Source of the DNA: Pseudomonas batumici
GTDB lineage: Bacteria > Pseudomonadota > Gammaproteobacteria > Pseudomonadales > Pseudomonadaceae
NCBI RefSeq assembly: GCF_000820515.1
Contig: NZ_JXDG01000018.1
Location: 124,001 to 188,000, forward strand
Direction: 5' to 3'
Length of the DNA: 64,000 bases
Both the position numbers and the translations under genes were made by a program. Each line of letters begins with the position of its first letter. The stretch's first letter is position 1. Of this stretch, positions 9,198-18,744 are shown piece by piece. The notes under the pieces are model-generated. The model was not told the DNA's origin. It made no database searches and worked only from the letters and a program-made list of their open reading frames with translations.

Positions 9198-9977
9198 TTA
9201 CTGGCGCATGCCGCGGCCGCTGACCAGCAGGCGCGCGCAGCCGACGTACAGCACCGCCGTCGCCACGATCATGAAGGTGATGGCCACGCTGATGCGGATG
9301 TCCGAGACCCCGAGAATACCGTAGCGGAAGGCATTGACCATGTGCAGCACCGGGTTGGCCAGCGAAACGCTCTGCCAGAACGGCGGCAGCAGGGTAATCG
9401 AGTAGAACACGCCACCGAGGTAGGTCAGCGGGGTCAGCACAAAGGTCGGGATAATCGAGATATCGTCGAAGTTACGTGCAAATACCGCATTGATGAACCC
9501 CAGCAGCGAGAAGATCGTCGCCGTCAGGATCACCACCAGCAGGGTCACGCCCAGGTGATGGACCTGCAACTGGGTGAAGAACAGCGAGAGCAGGGTCACG
9601 ATGATCCCCACCATCAGGCCGCGCAGCACACCGCCGAGGGTGTAGCCGACCAGGATGGTATGGGGCGAGACCGGCGAAACCATCAACTCTTCGATCGAGC
9701 GCTGGAACTTGCTGCCGAAGAAGCTCGACACCACGTTGCCGTAGGAGTTGGTGATCACCGACATCATGATCAGGCCCGGCACGATGTACTCCATGTAGGT
9801 GAAGCCACCCATGGCGCCGATCTGCCGGCCGATCAGGTTACCGAAGATCACGAAGTACAGGACCATGGTGATGGCCGGCGGTAGCAGGGTCTGTGGCCAG
9901 ATCCGGGTAAAACGCCGGACTTCGCGGTAGACGATGGTGTTGAGGGCGACCAGGTTGGGTTGCAGTTCCGAACTCAT
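9198..9977 (-). CDS. ABC-2 type transporter permease
   Basis: This 259-residue protein has six predicted membrane helices and the ABC-2 permease pattern, including LLPPAITMVLYFVIFGNLIG near residue 31 and the family region SIEELMVSPVSP near residue 94. Together with the overlapping ATPase gene (4-base overlap) it forms an exporter resembling E. coli YadG/YadH. The cargo is not determined. Confidence 0.9.
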   Translation of the reverse strand: MSSELQPNLVALNTIVYREVRRFTRIWPQTLLPPAITMVLYFVIFGNLIGRQIGAMGGFTYMEYIVPGLIMMSVITNSYGNVVSSFFGSKFQRSIEELMVSPVSPHTILVGYTLGGVLRGLMVGIIVTLLSLFFTQLQVHHLGVTLLVVILTATIFSLLGFINAVFARNFDDISIIPTFVLTPLTYLGGVFYSITLLPPFWQSVSLANPVLHMVNAFRYGILGVSDIRISVAITFMIVATAVLYVGCARLLVSGRGMRQ

Positions 9978-10906
9978 ACCGCCACCTTCGACAGGTTTTT
10001 TTCCACCAGGGACACGAACAGCTCCTCCAGGCGATTGGTTTTGTTGCGCAGGCTCAGGACTTCGATCTGCTGCGTGGCCAATTGGCCGAACAGCGCCGTG
10101 ATCCCCACCGCCTTGTCGACCTGTACTTCAAGCGTGCGGCTGTCCAGCAGCTTGCTCGGATAGCCGATCAACTGCGGCGCGTGGTGCAGGTCGCTCTTCA
10201 GGTCCAGGAGGAAGGTCTCCACATGCAGTTGGCTGAGCAACTGACGCATGCTGGTGTTTTCGACGATGGTGCCGTGATCGATGATGCCGATATTGCGGCA
10301 CAGCTGCTCAGCCTCTTCCAGATAGTGGGTGGTGAGGATGATGGTGATGCCTTTCTGGTTCAGCTCGGTGAGGAAGGTCCACATCGAACGACGCAGCTCG
10401 ATGTCCACCCCCGCGGTCGGTTCGTCGAGGATCAGCAGGCGCGGCTCATGCACCAGCGCCCGGGCGATCATCAGGCGTCGCTTCATGCCGCCGGACAACG
10501 ACCGCGACGGCACGTCGCGCTTGTCCCACAGGCCCAGCTGGGTCAGGTACTGCTCGGCGCGTTCCTTGGCGATTTTCGCCGGAATGCCGTAGTACCCGGC
10601 CTGGGTCACGACGATATCGAAGGTCTTCTCGAACTGGTTGAAGTTGAACTCCTGCGGCACCACGCCGATGGAGCGTTTGAGCAAGGCCGGCTGGCGATCC
10701 AGATCGTGACCGAAGACCTTCACGCTGCCGCTGGTCTTGTTCACCAGGGTCGAGAGAATGCCGATGGTGGTGGATTTGCCGGCGCCGTTAGGGCCGAGCA
10801 AGGCGAAGAAATCACCTTCGGCGACATCCAGATCGATACCACTCAGGGCCTGGAAACCGTTGCCGTAGGTTTTGGTTAGCTGCCGGATGGACAGAGCGGA
10901 ACTCAT
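9974..10906 (-). CDS. ABC transporter ATP-binding protein (YadG-like)
   Basis: This 310-residue ATPase has Walker A GPNGAGKST, signature LSGGMKRRL, Walker B LLILDEPTAGVD and the H-loop TTHYLEEAE. A C-terminal extension of about 90 residues is typical of ABC-2 (drug/polysaccharide export type) ATPases. The start at 10906 (MSSALSIRQLTKTYGNG) is preferred to the in-frame codon at 10924. It is coupled to the downstream permease. Confidence 0.92.
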   Translation of the reverse strand: MSSALSIRQLTKTYGNGFQALSGIDLDVAEGDFFALLGPNGAGKSTTIGILSTLVNKTSGSVKVFGHDLDRQPALLKRSIGVVPQEFNFNQFEKTFDIVVTQAGYYGIPAKIAKERAEQYLTQLGLWDKRDVPSRSLSGGMKRRLMIARALVHEPRLLILDEPTAGVDIELRRSMWTFLTELNQKGITIILTTHYLEEAEQLCRNIGIIDHGTIVENTSMRQLLSQLHVETFLLDLKSDLHHAPQLIGYPSKLLDSRTLEVQVDKAVGITALFGQLATQQIEVLSLRNKTNRLEELFVSLVEKNLSKVAV

Positions 10907-11039
10907 ATCGGATTCATGCACCAAGAAGGGAAGAAAGAGCTAAATAAGGGCACGCCGGTTTGAATGCAACGGCGGCGAGCCAGCGTCATGTTGCTTGGCC
11001 CCGCCGCACAAGTACAGCAACCGGCGTTAATAGTGGCTA

Positions 11040-11663
11040 TTAAGTCAACGCGGTCATGACCGCTCGCTGGTAGGCCGGACGCTGTTTCAGGCGCTCGTAC
11101 CAGGCACTCAAATGGGGCATCGCCGGACGTTCGATGGGCATTTCGAACCAGGCATAAATGAAGCAGCCCAGGGGGATGTCGCCCATGCCGATCTCATCGC
11201 CCGACAGGTAGGGCGCCTCGGCCAGCGCCGCATCGACCATCAGCAGCAAGTCGGCGCAGGCTTTCAGGGAGGCATTGATCACGACCCAATCCTGTTGCTC
11301 GGCCGGCGTGCGCAATACGCCCCAGAAAACATCGCGAAACGGTGTGGCGAAGGACGATGTGGTCCAGTCCATCCACTTGTCCGCCCTGGCTCGCGCCTGT
11401 GGATCCGCGGGATACCAGTGGGACCCGGGTGCATGCTTGGCGGTCAGGTAACGCACGATGGCATTCGATTCCCAGAGTACGAAATCGCCGTCCTCGATCA
11501 TCGGCACCCGCTTGTTCGGGTTTTTCGCGCGATATTCAGGCGTATCGACTACGCCGAACGCGCCGCCGGCATTCACTGACTCGTAGGGCAAGCCAAGCTC
11601 CTCGGCACACCACAAGGCTTTTCTGACGTTCGACGAATTCTTCCTACCCCAGATCTTCAGCAT
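11040..11663 (-). CDS. Glutathione S-transferase family protein
   Basis: This 207-residue protein has an N-terminal thioredoxin-fold domain (WGRKNSSNVRKALWCAEELG, then KRVPMIEDGDFVLWESNAIV with the glutathione-binding E-S pair) and an alpha-helical C-terminal domain. It is a cytosolic GST of the bacterial theta/beta-like type. The serine-rich N-terminus (KNSSN) suggests a Ser-type catalytic residue. Its substrate is unknown. It is monocistronic and divergent from fadE. Confidence 0.9.
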   Translation of the reverse strand: MLKIWGRKNSSNVRKALWCAEELGLPYESVNAGGAFGVVDTPEYRAKNPNKRVPMIEDGDFVLWESNAIVRYLTAKHAPGSHWYPADPQARARADKWMDWTTSSFATPFRDVFWGVLRTPAEQQDWVVINASLKACADLLLMVDAALAEAPYLSGDEIGMGDIPLGCFIYAWFEMPIERPAMPHLSAWYERLKQRPAYQRAVMTALT

Positions 11664-11816
11664 GACAGCCTCTCTATGGATAAATGCCGACGCAGTCTAC
11701 GCCCGAACGGCCGAGGCTAAAATCCTTGCAGACCTACAGATTTGGATACACAGCCCGCGCGCCCGGTTTACCCGATAGCGACTAAGCTTTAGCTCGGTCT
11801 TCACGGAGGATTGAAT

Positions 11817-14264
11817 ATGCTGTGGTTGTGGATACTGGTACTGGTGATCGGCAGCGCCTGGCTGGCCCATCGCCGAATCGCCCCGCTCCCCGTACTCGGC
11901 ATGGTGGCCATCTACCTTGTCGCAATGGGCAGGCTCGGCCATGCGCACGGCGCACTGATGCTGGCGCTGTGGCTGTTGCTGGCGATCGCCGCCGCCGCGC
12001 TGTTGCTGCCCGACCTGCGCCGCAGGCTGTTCAGCGCCCCGCTGCTCACCTGGTTCCGCAAGGTCCTGCCGCCGATGTCCGAGACCGAGCGCGAGGCCAT
12101 CGATGCCGGTACCGTCTGGTGGGACGGCGAGCTGTTCAGCGGCCGTCCGGACTGGAACAAGCTGCTGGCCTATCCCAAGGCCCAGCTGACCGAGGAAGAA
12201 CAGGCCTTCATCGACGGTCCGACCGAGGAACTCTGCGCCATGGTCAGCGACTGGCGGATCGGCCAGGACATGGACCTGCCGGCCGAAGCCTGGGCGCATA
12301 TCAAGCAGCACGGTTTCTTTGCCCTGATCATTCCCAAGGCGTTCGGCGGCAAGGGTTTTTCCGCCTATGCCCACTCCCAGGTGGCGATGAAACTGGCGAC
12401 CCGCAGCGGCGACCTCGCCTCCACCGTGATGGTGCCCAACTCCCTGGGCCCTGCGGAACTGCTGCTGCATTACGGTACCGAGGAGCAACGCAATCATTAC
12501 CTGCCGCGCCTGGCCCGCGGCGACGATATTCCGTGCTTTGCCCTGACCGGCCCCCTGGCCGGCTCGGACGCCGGCGCCATGCCGGACACCGGGGTCGTCT
12601 GCAAGGGCCAATGGCAAGGCGAGGAAGTCCTCGGCCTGCGCCTGAACTGGGAAAAACGCTACATCACCCTGGGCCCGGTGGCGACCCTGCTGGGGCTGGC
12701 CTTCAAGGCCCATGACCCGGACCATCTGCTGGGCGAGGAAGAAGACCTGGGCATCAGCCTCGCGCTGATTCCCACCGACACCCCGGGGGTCGAGATCGGC
12801 CGGCGTCACCTGCCCCTGGGCGCGGCCTTCATGAACGGCCCGAACTCGGGCAAGGACGTGTTCATCCCGCTGTCGTTCCTGATCGGCGGCCAGGACATGC
12901 TCGGTAAGGGCTGGATGATGCTGATGAACTGCCTGTCGGTGGGCCGCTCGATCTCGCTGCCGGCGGTGGGCACGGGGGCGGCCAAGTTCACCAGCCTGGT
13001 GACCGGCCAGTACAGCCAGGTCCGCGAACAGTTCAACGTACCGCTGGCCGCCTTCGAGGGTATCCAGCAAGCCCTGGCCCGTATCGGCGGCAACGCCTGG
13101 CTGATGGACAGCGCGCGGATGCTCACGGCCAATGCCGTGGACCTGGGCGAGAAACCCTCGGTGCTCTCGGCGATTCTCAAATACCACCTGACCGAGCGCG
13201 GTCGCGAGTGCATCGGCCACGCCATGGACGTGCACGGCGGCAAGGGCATCATCATGGGCCCGAACAACTACCTGGGACGCAACTGGCAGGGCGCGCCGAT
13301 CTTCATTACGGTGGAGGGCGCGAACATCCTGTCGCGCAACCTGATGATCTTCGGCCAGGGCGCGATTCGCTGCCACCCCTTCGTCCTCAAGGAAATGGCC
13401 CTGGCCGCACGCGAGGATCATGACCAGGCGCTGCTGGAATTCGACCAGCTGTTGCTCGATCACATCGGTTTTGCCATCGGCAATGCCGCCAGCAGCCTGG
13501 TCCTGAACCTCGGGCTCGGGCACTTCGAGGCGGCGCCGGGCAACCACCTGAGCCAGGGCTATTTCCGCGCGCTGAACCGTCAGGCGGCGGCTTTCGCCCT
13601 GCTGGCGGACCTCTGCATGATGCTGCTGGGCGGCGAGCTGAAGCGCCGCGAACGGCTGTCGGCACGCCTGGGGGATGTGCTCAGCCACCTGTACCTGGCG
13701 TCGGCGGCGCTCAAGCGCTACCACGACCTGGATTCCCCGGAGTATCTGCAACCGCTGTTCACCTGGGCCATGGAGGAGAGCCTCGGGCACTCGGAACGGG
13801 CCCTGGACGAGCTGCTGAAGAACTTCCCGAACCGCGTGCTCGGTGGCCTGCTGCGGGTGCTGGTGTTTCCGTTCGGTCGCCGGCATACCGGCCCTGGCGA
13901 CGCACTGGATGCCGAAGTCGCCGCCGTGCTGGGTCGGGCCAAGGGCGATCCGGCGCTGGAAGCCGTGCTCGAAGGTTGCTACCGCCCGCAATCGGCGAGC
14001 GATCCGGTCGGTGCCCTGCAACAGGCCTGCGACCTGCTGGGTGCCAGCCACGAGCTGCAGAAAAAGTTGCACATCGCGCTGAAGAGCGGCCAGGTCAAGC
14101 CACGTGCCGAGGAGTCGGCGATCGACGCAGCCCTGGAGGCCGGCGTACTGCAACCGGCCGAAGCCGAAACCCTGCGCCAGGCGGAAGCGGCGCGGCGCAA
14201 GGTCATCGACGTGGATGATTTCGGCAAGGAAGCACTGCGTCTCGGCAAGGGCAAGGTTCGCTAG
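11817..14264 (+). CDS. fadE: Membrane-associated acyl-CoA dehydrogenase (FadE)
   Basis: This 815-residue protein, close to E. coli FadE in length, catalyses the first step of fatty acid beta-oxidation. It has two or three N-terminal hydrophobic segments up to about residue 70, then an acyl-CoA dehydrogenase core with CFALTGPLAGSDAGAMPDTG near residue 240 and DVHGGKGIIMGPNNYLGR near residue 470. A DUF1974-type C-terminal domain completes it. The ATG at 11817 follows GGAGG at 7 bases; the TTG two codons earlier is less likely. Confidence 0.96.
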   Translation: MLWLWILVLVIGSAWLAHRRIAPLPVLGMVAIYLVAMGRLGHAHGALMLALWLLLAIAAAALLLPDLRRRLFSAPLLTWFRKVLPPMSETEREAIDAGTVWWDGELFSGRPDWNKLLAYPKAQLTEEEQAFIDGPTEELCAMVSDWRIGQDMDLPAEAWAHIKQHGFFALIIPKAFGGKGFSAYAHSQVAMKLATRSGDLASTVMVPNSLGPAELLLHYGTEEQRNHYLPRLARGDDIPCFALTGPLAGSDAGAMPDTGVVCKGQWQGEEVLGLRLNWEKRYITLGPVATLLGLAFKAHDPDHLLGEEEDLGISLALIPTDTPGVEIGRRHLPLGAAFMNGPNSGKDVFIPLSFLIGGQDMLGKGWMMLMNCLSVGRSISLPAVGTGAAKFTSLVTGQYSQVREQFNVPLAAFEGIQQALARIGGNAWLMDSARMLTANAVDLGEKPSVLSAILKYHLTERGRECIGHAMDVHGGKGIIMGPNNYLGRNWQGAPIFITVEGANILSRNLMIFGQGAIRCHPFVLKEMALAAREDHDQALLEFDQLLLDHIGFAIGNAASSLVLNLGLGHFEAAPGNHLSQGYFRALNRQAAAFALLADLCMMLLGGELKRRERLSARLGDVLSHLYLASAALKRYHDLDSPEYLQPLFTWAMEESLGHSERALDELLKNFPNRVLGGLLRVLVFPFGRRHTGPGDALDAEVAAVLGRAKGDPALEAVLEGCYRPQSASDPVGALQQACDLLGASHELQKKLHIALKSGQVKPRAEESAIDAALEAGVLQPAEAETLRQAEAARRKVIDVDDFGKEALRLGKGKVR

Positions 14265-14285
14265 GGACCAGACGCCTGACACGAC

Positions 14286-14325
14286 AACGGGCGCCGGGAG
14301 TCTTATACTCTCGCGCCCGTTTTAC
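14286..14325 (+). terminator. Terminator after fadE
   Basis: The stem AACGGGCGC/GCGCCCGTT has an inner GGGAGT/ACTCTC arm and is followed by TTTTA, 22 bases after the fadE stop. The inner loop contains TATACT, which could double as a -10 element for the next small gene. Confidence 0.7.
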
Positions 14326-14342
14326 CCTTGAGGACCTCTGTC

Positions 14343-14750
14343 ATGTCCAACATCGTTGCCGATCACCTGGTCCTGCTCGACCACCTGCGCGGTATTCTGG
14401 TCGCCGTCGGCGAAGCCGAGCAGGTACCCGAAGAAAGCCACGCGCTGTTCCTGGAGCGTTTCGATGAACTGCGCGCGCAACTGCCGGTCGATCCGATCGA
14501 AAGCCAGTACCTGGGACAAGACCTGCTGTGCCAGGTAATCCAGCGTTATCCGCAAATTGCCCACCTGGTGCCACGCGACCTGCTGTGGTTCTTTGGCGGC
14601 GACTGCCTGCATTACATGCCGGATGAGGAACTGGACCTGTACCAGGCGCTGGAAGAACGCCGCTATGAAGCCGAACAGAACGACGAGCCGTTCGACTGGA
14701 ACCAGGAAAAGCAGTTGCTGGCGCTCTCGGCCCAGGACAGCAAGCACTGA
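14343..14750 (+). CDS. PA2817-like conserved small protein
   Basis: This 135-residue acidic soluble protein (start MSNIVADHLVLLDHLRG) has no membrane segment or recognised catalytic motif. Its region RYPQIAHLVPRDLLWFFGGDCLHYMPDEE is conserved in Pseudomonas proteins that, as I recall, are annotated as the PA2817 family and encoded next to fadE. Function is unknown; linkage to beta-oxidation is only positional. The ATG at 14343 follows GAGGACC. Confidence 0.8.
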   Translation: MSNIVADHLVLLDHLRGILVAVGEAEQVPEESHALFLERFDELRAQLPVDPIESQYLGQDLLCQVIQRYPQIAHLVPRDLLWFFGGDCLHYMPDEELDLYQALEERRYEAEQNDEPFDWNQEKQLLALSAQDSKH

Positions 14751-14777
14751 TCCAAGCCGCTCCATCAGGCTAGGTGC

Positions 14778-15713
14778 CTACAGCGCCTTGCGCAACGTCG
14801 GCTCCCGGGCCAGACGCTCCACCAGGTAGTCGATGAACACCCGCAGCTTCGGCGACAGGTAGGGCGTCGGCGTATACAGCAGCCAAAGGCCGCCATGATA
14901 GGAAGCCAGGAACGTCCAGGTCGGCAACACCTGGACGATCAAACCCTGCTCCAGGGCCTGCCGCGCCGTGAAATACGGCAGGCTGCCAATGCCGATATGC
15001 TGTAGCACCGCATCCAGCCGCACCCCCGTGTGATTGGCCGCATAGCGCCCGCGCACCCCGACGGTCACCGACTTGCCGCCCTGCCTGAACTTCCAGCGCG
15101 CGTCGTTGGGCGTGTCCCCCACATAGATGCAACTGTGCTCCAGCAGGTCATGGGGATGCTGCGGCGTGCCGTGCTCGGCCAGGTACTGCGGCGTCGCGCA
15201 AAGCAGATGCTCGATGGGCATCAACTGGCGCCCCACCAGCCCGACCGGCGGATGGTCGGTAATGCGCAGGATCAGGTCGACATTGTCCTCGATCAGGTCC
15301 ACGGGTCGGTCTTCGAGAATCATCTGCACATCCACCTGCGGATAACGCCGGAGAAATTCCGGCATATGCGGATGCACCACAAAACGCCCCACCGCCTTCG
15401 GCACGCTCACCCGCACCAACCCCTGGGCCTCATGGGTGTACTGACCGCTGATCTCCATCACCGAACGGGCCGCGTTGACCATCTCCCGGCAACGCTTGAA
15501 GGTCTCCTCGCCGCTGTCGCTCAGGCGCAATTTACGCGTGGTGCGCTGCAGCAACCGGGTCGCCAGGGCCTTTTCCAAGCGGGAAATCGACCGGCTCACC
15601 GCCGAAGGCGATGAACCGAGCTGGCGCGCGGCTTCCGAGAAGCTGCCGGTCTCGACCACCTTGACGAAAATCGCCATTTCGCTCAGCAAGGCCAGGGGAG
15701 GATTTATGCTCAT
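14778..15713 (-). CDS. LysR family transcriptional regulator
   Basis: This protein of about 311 residues has an N-terminal winged helix (MAIFVKVVETGSFSEAARQL, then SSPSAVSRSISRLEKALATR) and a substrate-binding domain characteristic of the group of LysR regulators with VRVSVPKAVGRFVVHPHMPEF. It is divergent from the AlaX-like gene, which it may regulate (inference from position). The start is uncertain between 15713 and 15728, since neither has a good ribosome binding site. Confidence 0.88.
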   Translation of the reverse strand: MSINPPLALLSEMAIFVKVVETGSFSEAARQLGSSPSAVSRSISRLEKALATRLLQRTTRKLRLSDSGEETFKRCREMVNAARSVMEISGQYTHEAQGLVRVSVPKAVGRFVVHPHMPEFLRRYPQVDVQMILEDRPVDLIEDNVDLILRITDHPPVGLVGRQLMPIEHLLCATPQYLAEHGTPQHPHDLLEHSCIYVGDTPNDARWKFRQGGKSVTVGVRGRYAANHTGVRLDAVLQHIGIGSLPYFTARQALEQGLIVQVLPTWTFLASYHGGLWLLYTPTPYLSPKLRVFIDYLVERLAREPTLRKAL

Positions 15714-15803
15714 GACGCACAGGTCCATTGAGATTTGATCGGATTATCACACGCCTAAGGCCTTTTTATACTGGCAACCGACAGCCTGATGGAGATCCGA
15801 ACC

Positions 15804-16430
15804 ATGACCCAGCGCCTTTTTTTCAACAGCGACGAACTGACCTGCGAGGTCGAAGTGCTTGCCTGCACAGCCCATGAAGAGGGCTTCGTCGTGACCCTCA
15901 ACGCTACTCCCTTTCACCCCCAGGGTGGCGGCCAACCCTTCGACACCGGCTGGATCGGCGAGAGCCGAGTGCTGCGTGTTCTGCAAACCGCCGAAGGTAT
16001 CGCGCACCATGTCGATCGCGCGCTACCCAAGGGATCAGCCTGGGCCCGGGTCGATGCCGAGCGTCGCTCGCTGCATGCGCGCTTGCACTCTGCCGGCCAT
16101 CTGATCGGCCACTACGGCGAGAGCCAGGGCTGGAAACCGGTCAAGGCCCATCACTGGCCAGGGGAAAGCCGTGTCTCGTTCAGCCGTGGTGAGCAGCCCA
16201 AAGCCATGGAGGCAAGCACCATCCGGCAGGCCCTGGAAGAGTGGATCAAGGCGGATAAGCCGCGCCACCTGCACGTGACGGGCGAGCAACGGGAGGTGAG
16301 TTTCGGTGAACTGGCAGCCTACTCCTGCGGCGGCACCCATGTCCGTTCGCTGAGTGAAATCGGCCAGGTCGAAATCCTGTCCATCACCGAAAAGAAAGGC
16401 ACCCTCGCCGTCAGCTACCGCGTGAACTGA
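15804..16430 (+). CDS. Alanyl-tRNA editing protein (AlaX-like)
   Basis: This 208-residue protein has the zinc motifs of the AlaRS editing domain: HSAGH (HxxxH) in RLHSAGHLIGHYG and CGGTH in AYSCGGTHVRSL. It should hydrolyse Ser- or Gly-tRNA(Ala) mischarged by AlaRS. GGAGA sits 9 bases upstream of the chosen ATG. It lies 31 bases before a LysE-type exporter, suggesting a two-gene operon for amino-acid quality control and export (inference). Confidence 0.9.
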   Translation: MTQRLFFNSDELTCEVEVLACTAHEEGFVVTLNATPFHPQGGGQPFDTGWIGESRVLRVLQTAEGIAHHVDRALPKGSAWARVDAERRSLHARLHSAGHLIGHYGESQGWKPVKAHHWPGESRVSFSRGEQPKAMEASTIRQALEEWIKADKPRHLHVTGEQREVSFGELAAYSCGGTHVRSLSEIGQVEILSITEKKGTLAVSYRVN

Positions 16431-16461
16431 TCCCCTCCAGCGCAAACACCCAGGAACACCT

Positions 16462-17100
16462 ATGTACACCCACTACCTGAACGAATTCCTCGCCCTGGCG
16501 GCAATTCACTTTCTCGCCGTGATAGCCCCCGGCCCGGATTTCGCCGTGACCATCCGCCAGAGCGTACGCTTCGGCCGGCTGATCGGCGTGATCACCGCCC
16601 TCGGCATCGGCGCCGGGATCTCGGTGCACGTGCTCTATACCCTGCTCGGCGTCGGCGCGCTGATGCACAGCGCGCCCTGGCTGCTGAACGTCGCCAAGGT
16701 GATCGGCGGCGGCTACATCCTCTACCTGGGCATCAACCTGCTGCGCAGCAAGGCCCAGGCAGCACGCGCTGATTTCGGCCAAGCCGCCGACGAACTCCCG
16801 CAGCAGAGCCTGACCAAGGCCTTTATGGTCGGCTTCCTGACCAACGCCACCAACCCCAAGGCCACCCTGTTCTTCCTGGCGATCTTCACCACGGTGGTCA
16901 ACGCCTCGACCCCACTGAAGATCCAGGCGCTCTATGGCCTGTGGATGTGCAGCGTGAATGCACTGTGGTTCATCCTGGTCAGCCTGCTGTTTTCCAGTGA
17001 GCGGGTCCGCCAGGCGTTTCTGCAGGCGGGCCACTGGTTCGAACGCACCATGGGCGTGGTGCTGATCCTGTTTGCCGGGCGATTGATGCTTTCTTTATAA
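16462..17100 (+). CDS. LysE/RhtB family amino acid exporter
   Basis: This 212-residue membrane protein has about six hydrophobic helices and the family N-terminal signature VIAPGPDFAVTIRQSVRFGR. A central segment FLTNATNPKATLFFLAIF is typical of LysE/RhtB permeases that export amino acids or homoserine lactones. The substrate is unknown. It probably shares a transcript with the AlaX-like gene and ends at a bidirectional terminator. Confidence 0.92.
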   Translation: MYTHYLNEFLALAAIHFLAVIAPGPDFAVTIRQSVRFGRLIGVITALGIGAGISVHVLYTLLGVGALMHSAPWLLNVAKVIGGGYILYLGINLLRSKAQAARADFGQAADELPQQSLTKAFMVGFLTNATNPKATLFFLAIFTTVVNASTPLKIQALYGLWMCSVNALWFILVSLLFSSERVRQAFLQAGHWFERTMGVVLILFAGRLMLSL

Positions 17101-17125
17101 GAGGCGCAACAAATCGCGCACAAAC

Positions 17126-17156
17126 AAAAACGCCGCTCATCACTGAGCGGCGTTTT
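17126..17156. terminator. Bidirectional terminator between lysE-type gene and tRNA operon
   Basis: CGCCGCTCA-TCAC-TGAGCGGCG (17131-17152) is flanked by AAAAA on the left and TTTT on the right. It can therefore stop both the plus-strand exporter transcript and the minus-strand tRNA transcript. Confidence 0.9.
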
Positions 17157-17165
17157 CGTTAAATA

Positions 17166-17241
<76 letters not shown>

Positions 17242-17244
17242 AAA

Positions 17245-17320
17245 TGGCGTCCCCTAGGGGACTCGAACCCCTGTTACCGCCGTGAAAGGGCGGTGTCCTA
17301 GGCCACTAGACGAAGGGGAC
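17245..17320 (-). tRNA. tRNA-Glu (TTC), distal copy
   Basis: A 76-base cloverleaf with encoded CCA. The acceptor is GTCCCCT/AGGGGAC, the anticodon TTC is in CCTTTCACGG, and the T-loop is GGTTCGAGTCC. Only 3 bases separate it from the following tRNA-Gly. Confidence 0.97.
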
Positions 17321-17425
17321 ACGCTAACTGAAACACATGGTGTGTATTCCAGTGCCCAAACCCGCATCCGAAGATGTCGGTTCTGGTTTCACTCAGCCCC
17401 GCCCGAAAGCAGTGCTGTTTAAAAT

Positions 17426-17501
<76 letters not shown>

Positions 17502-17503
17502 AT

Positions 17504-17579
17504 TGGCGTCCCCTAGGGGACTCGAACCCCTGTTACCGCCGTGAAAGGGCGGTGTCCTAGGCCACTAGACGAAGGGGAC
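17504..17579 (-). tRNA. tRNA-Glu (TTC), proximal copy
   Basis: First tRNA of the operon, identical to the distal tRNA-Glu, anticodon TTC, CCA encoded. Two bases separate it from the tRNA-Gly that follows. Confidence 0.97.
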
Positions 17580-17912
17580 ACACTACAACATTCACTCCCT
17601 GCCGCGCTTCGCTGTGTGCTTTACGCTGCAAGTGGCGCGCATTCTATGGATGGATCGAAGGGTCGTCAACCCCCAAGGATAAATTTATTTAAATCAATGA
17701 CTTCGCCCCCCTTTCCGGGCCTTTCGGAGGTGTTCTCGCGTCTGCCCCTTGGCGCCTATATTCTGGCGCTCGACAAGAGGCTATAGTTCACCTCGGGAAC
17801 ATAGTGGCGATGTGCTCTATCCCTGACGCCCTGCAACGCGTCGCTCAACGCTATCGGCGGGAACGCCAAGCCACTACACTCGTTAGCATTACACCTTGAA
17901 GAGGTCTTAACG
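17580..17912. other. 333-base intergenic region: tRNA promoter plus leader of the next gene
   Basis: The left part holds the tRNA operon promoter (17641-17669) with an A/T-rich stretch upstream of it (about 17680-17700). The right part is the leader of the gene at 17913, with AAGAGG as its ribosome binding site. I see no other gene or clear repeat here. Confidence 0.7.
17641..17669 (-). promoter_or_regulatory. Promoter of the tRNA-Glu/Gly operon
   Basis: On the minus strand TTGACG (17664-17669) and TAGAAT (17641-17646) are separated by exactly 17 bases. The discriminator is G/C-only (GCGCGCC), the hallmark of stringently controlled stable-RNA promoters. The A/T-rich block AAATAAATTT just upstream could be an UP element. 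Confidence 0.88.
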
Positions 17913-18677
17913 GTGACACCACTCATGATCGCCCTGCTGGTCGCAGCCGGGATCTTTCTTCTGATCGCCATCGGCTTCCTCAATCATATGGCGGAGAACA
18001 GGAAGCTGGAGAAGGCCCGACTCAAGGTCGAACTCAATGACCGCCTGCGCCGCTGCGGTGAAATCACCGAGACCTTCCCCGGTCAGTTCATGACTCCGGC
18101 GCTCAAGCTGCTGCTGGCACGCCTGGAACTCAACGTGACCCAGCGGCTGTCGAACATGGAAAAGTCCAACCCCAAGCTCAAGACCCGAGTCGCCGAGCTG
18201 ACGGGCCTGGTCGCCCAGGGGGAGTCGATCCCGGTCAACAACCCGCCCGGCCCGATCCAGACCGAAGCCAAGGCCAAGGATGTGCGCTTCCTGCTGGAAG
18301 CCCTGCACAACCAGATCACCCGTGCAGCCCAGGACGGTTTCCTTCCCGCCGGCGAGGCCAAGCACTGGATCCGTGAAGTGCGGCATATCCTGGTGTTGCT
18401 GCATGTCGAATTCTTCAACAACCTCGGCCAGCATGCCCTGCAACAGGAACAACCGGGGCAGGCGCGCCTGGCCTTCGAACGTGGGGTGCAATACCTGCGC
18501 AAGCAACCGGAGCCGGCGATGTACAGCGAACAGCTGATCTTCATGGAGAAGCTGCTGGCCCGCGCCAACTCCATGGTGCTCACCAACATCGAGCCGACCG
18601 AGGAAGATGTCAACGAACTGACCCAGGGCCTGAAGGAAGTCGAGGCCGACTGGAAGAAGAAAGCCGTCTACGATTGA
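17913..18677 (+). CDS. Membrane-anchored conserved protein of unknown function
   Basis: This 254-residue protein starts with a GTG preceded by AGAGG at 8 bases. One N-terminal helix (residues 4-23, LMIALLVAAGIFLLIAIGFL) is followed by a charged, helical cytoplasmic part rich in Leu, Glu and Arg, with GEAKHWIREVRHILVLLHVEF near residue 150. I recognise no catalytic motif. It ends with a bidirectional terminator shared with the YggL-like gene. It could be an adaptor or scaffold; no function can be assigned. Confidence 0.75.
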   Translation: MTPLMIALLVAAGIFLLIAIGFLNHMAENRKLEKARLKVELNDRLRRCGEITETFPGQFMTPALKLLLARLELNVTQRLSNMEKSNPKLKTRVAELTGLVAQGESIPVNNPPGPIQTEAKAKDVRFLLEALHNQITRAAQDGFLPAGEAKHWIREVRHILVLLHVEFFNNLGQHALQQEQPGQARLAFERGVQYLRKQPEPAMYSEQLIFMEKLLARANSMVLTNIEPTEEDVNELTQGLKEVEADWKKKAVYD

Positions 18678-18692
18678 GCGAATCGCAGACAT

Positions 18693-18728
18693 AAAAAAAC
18701 GGACAAGCCAGGCTTGTCCGTTTTTTTA
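18693..18728. terminator. Bidirectional terminator between convergent genes
   Basis: ACGGACAAGCC-A-GGCTTGTCCGT is flanked by a run of seven A on the left and seven T on the right. It serves both the gene ending at 18677 (+) and the YggL-like gene ending at 18745 (-). Confidence 0.92.
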
Positions 18729-18744
18729 TGCGCTTACCGGGAAA

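Noticed and set aside
11697..14282. 861-codon open frame on the minus strand opposite fadE
   Set aside because: It is the antisense of a clear FadE gene, has Gln/His/Arg-rich shadow composition and no domain; a G+C-rich codon-position artefact.
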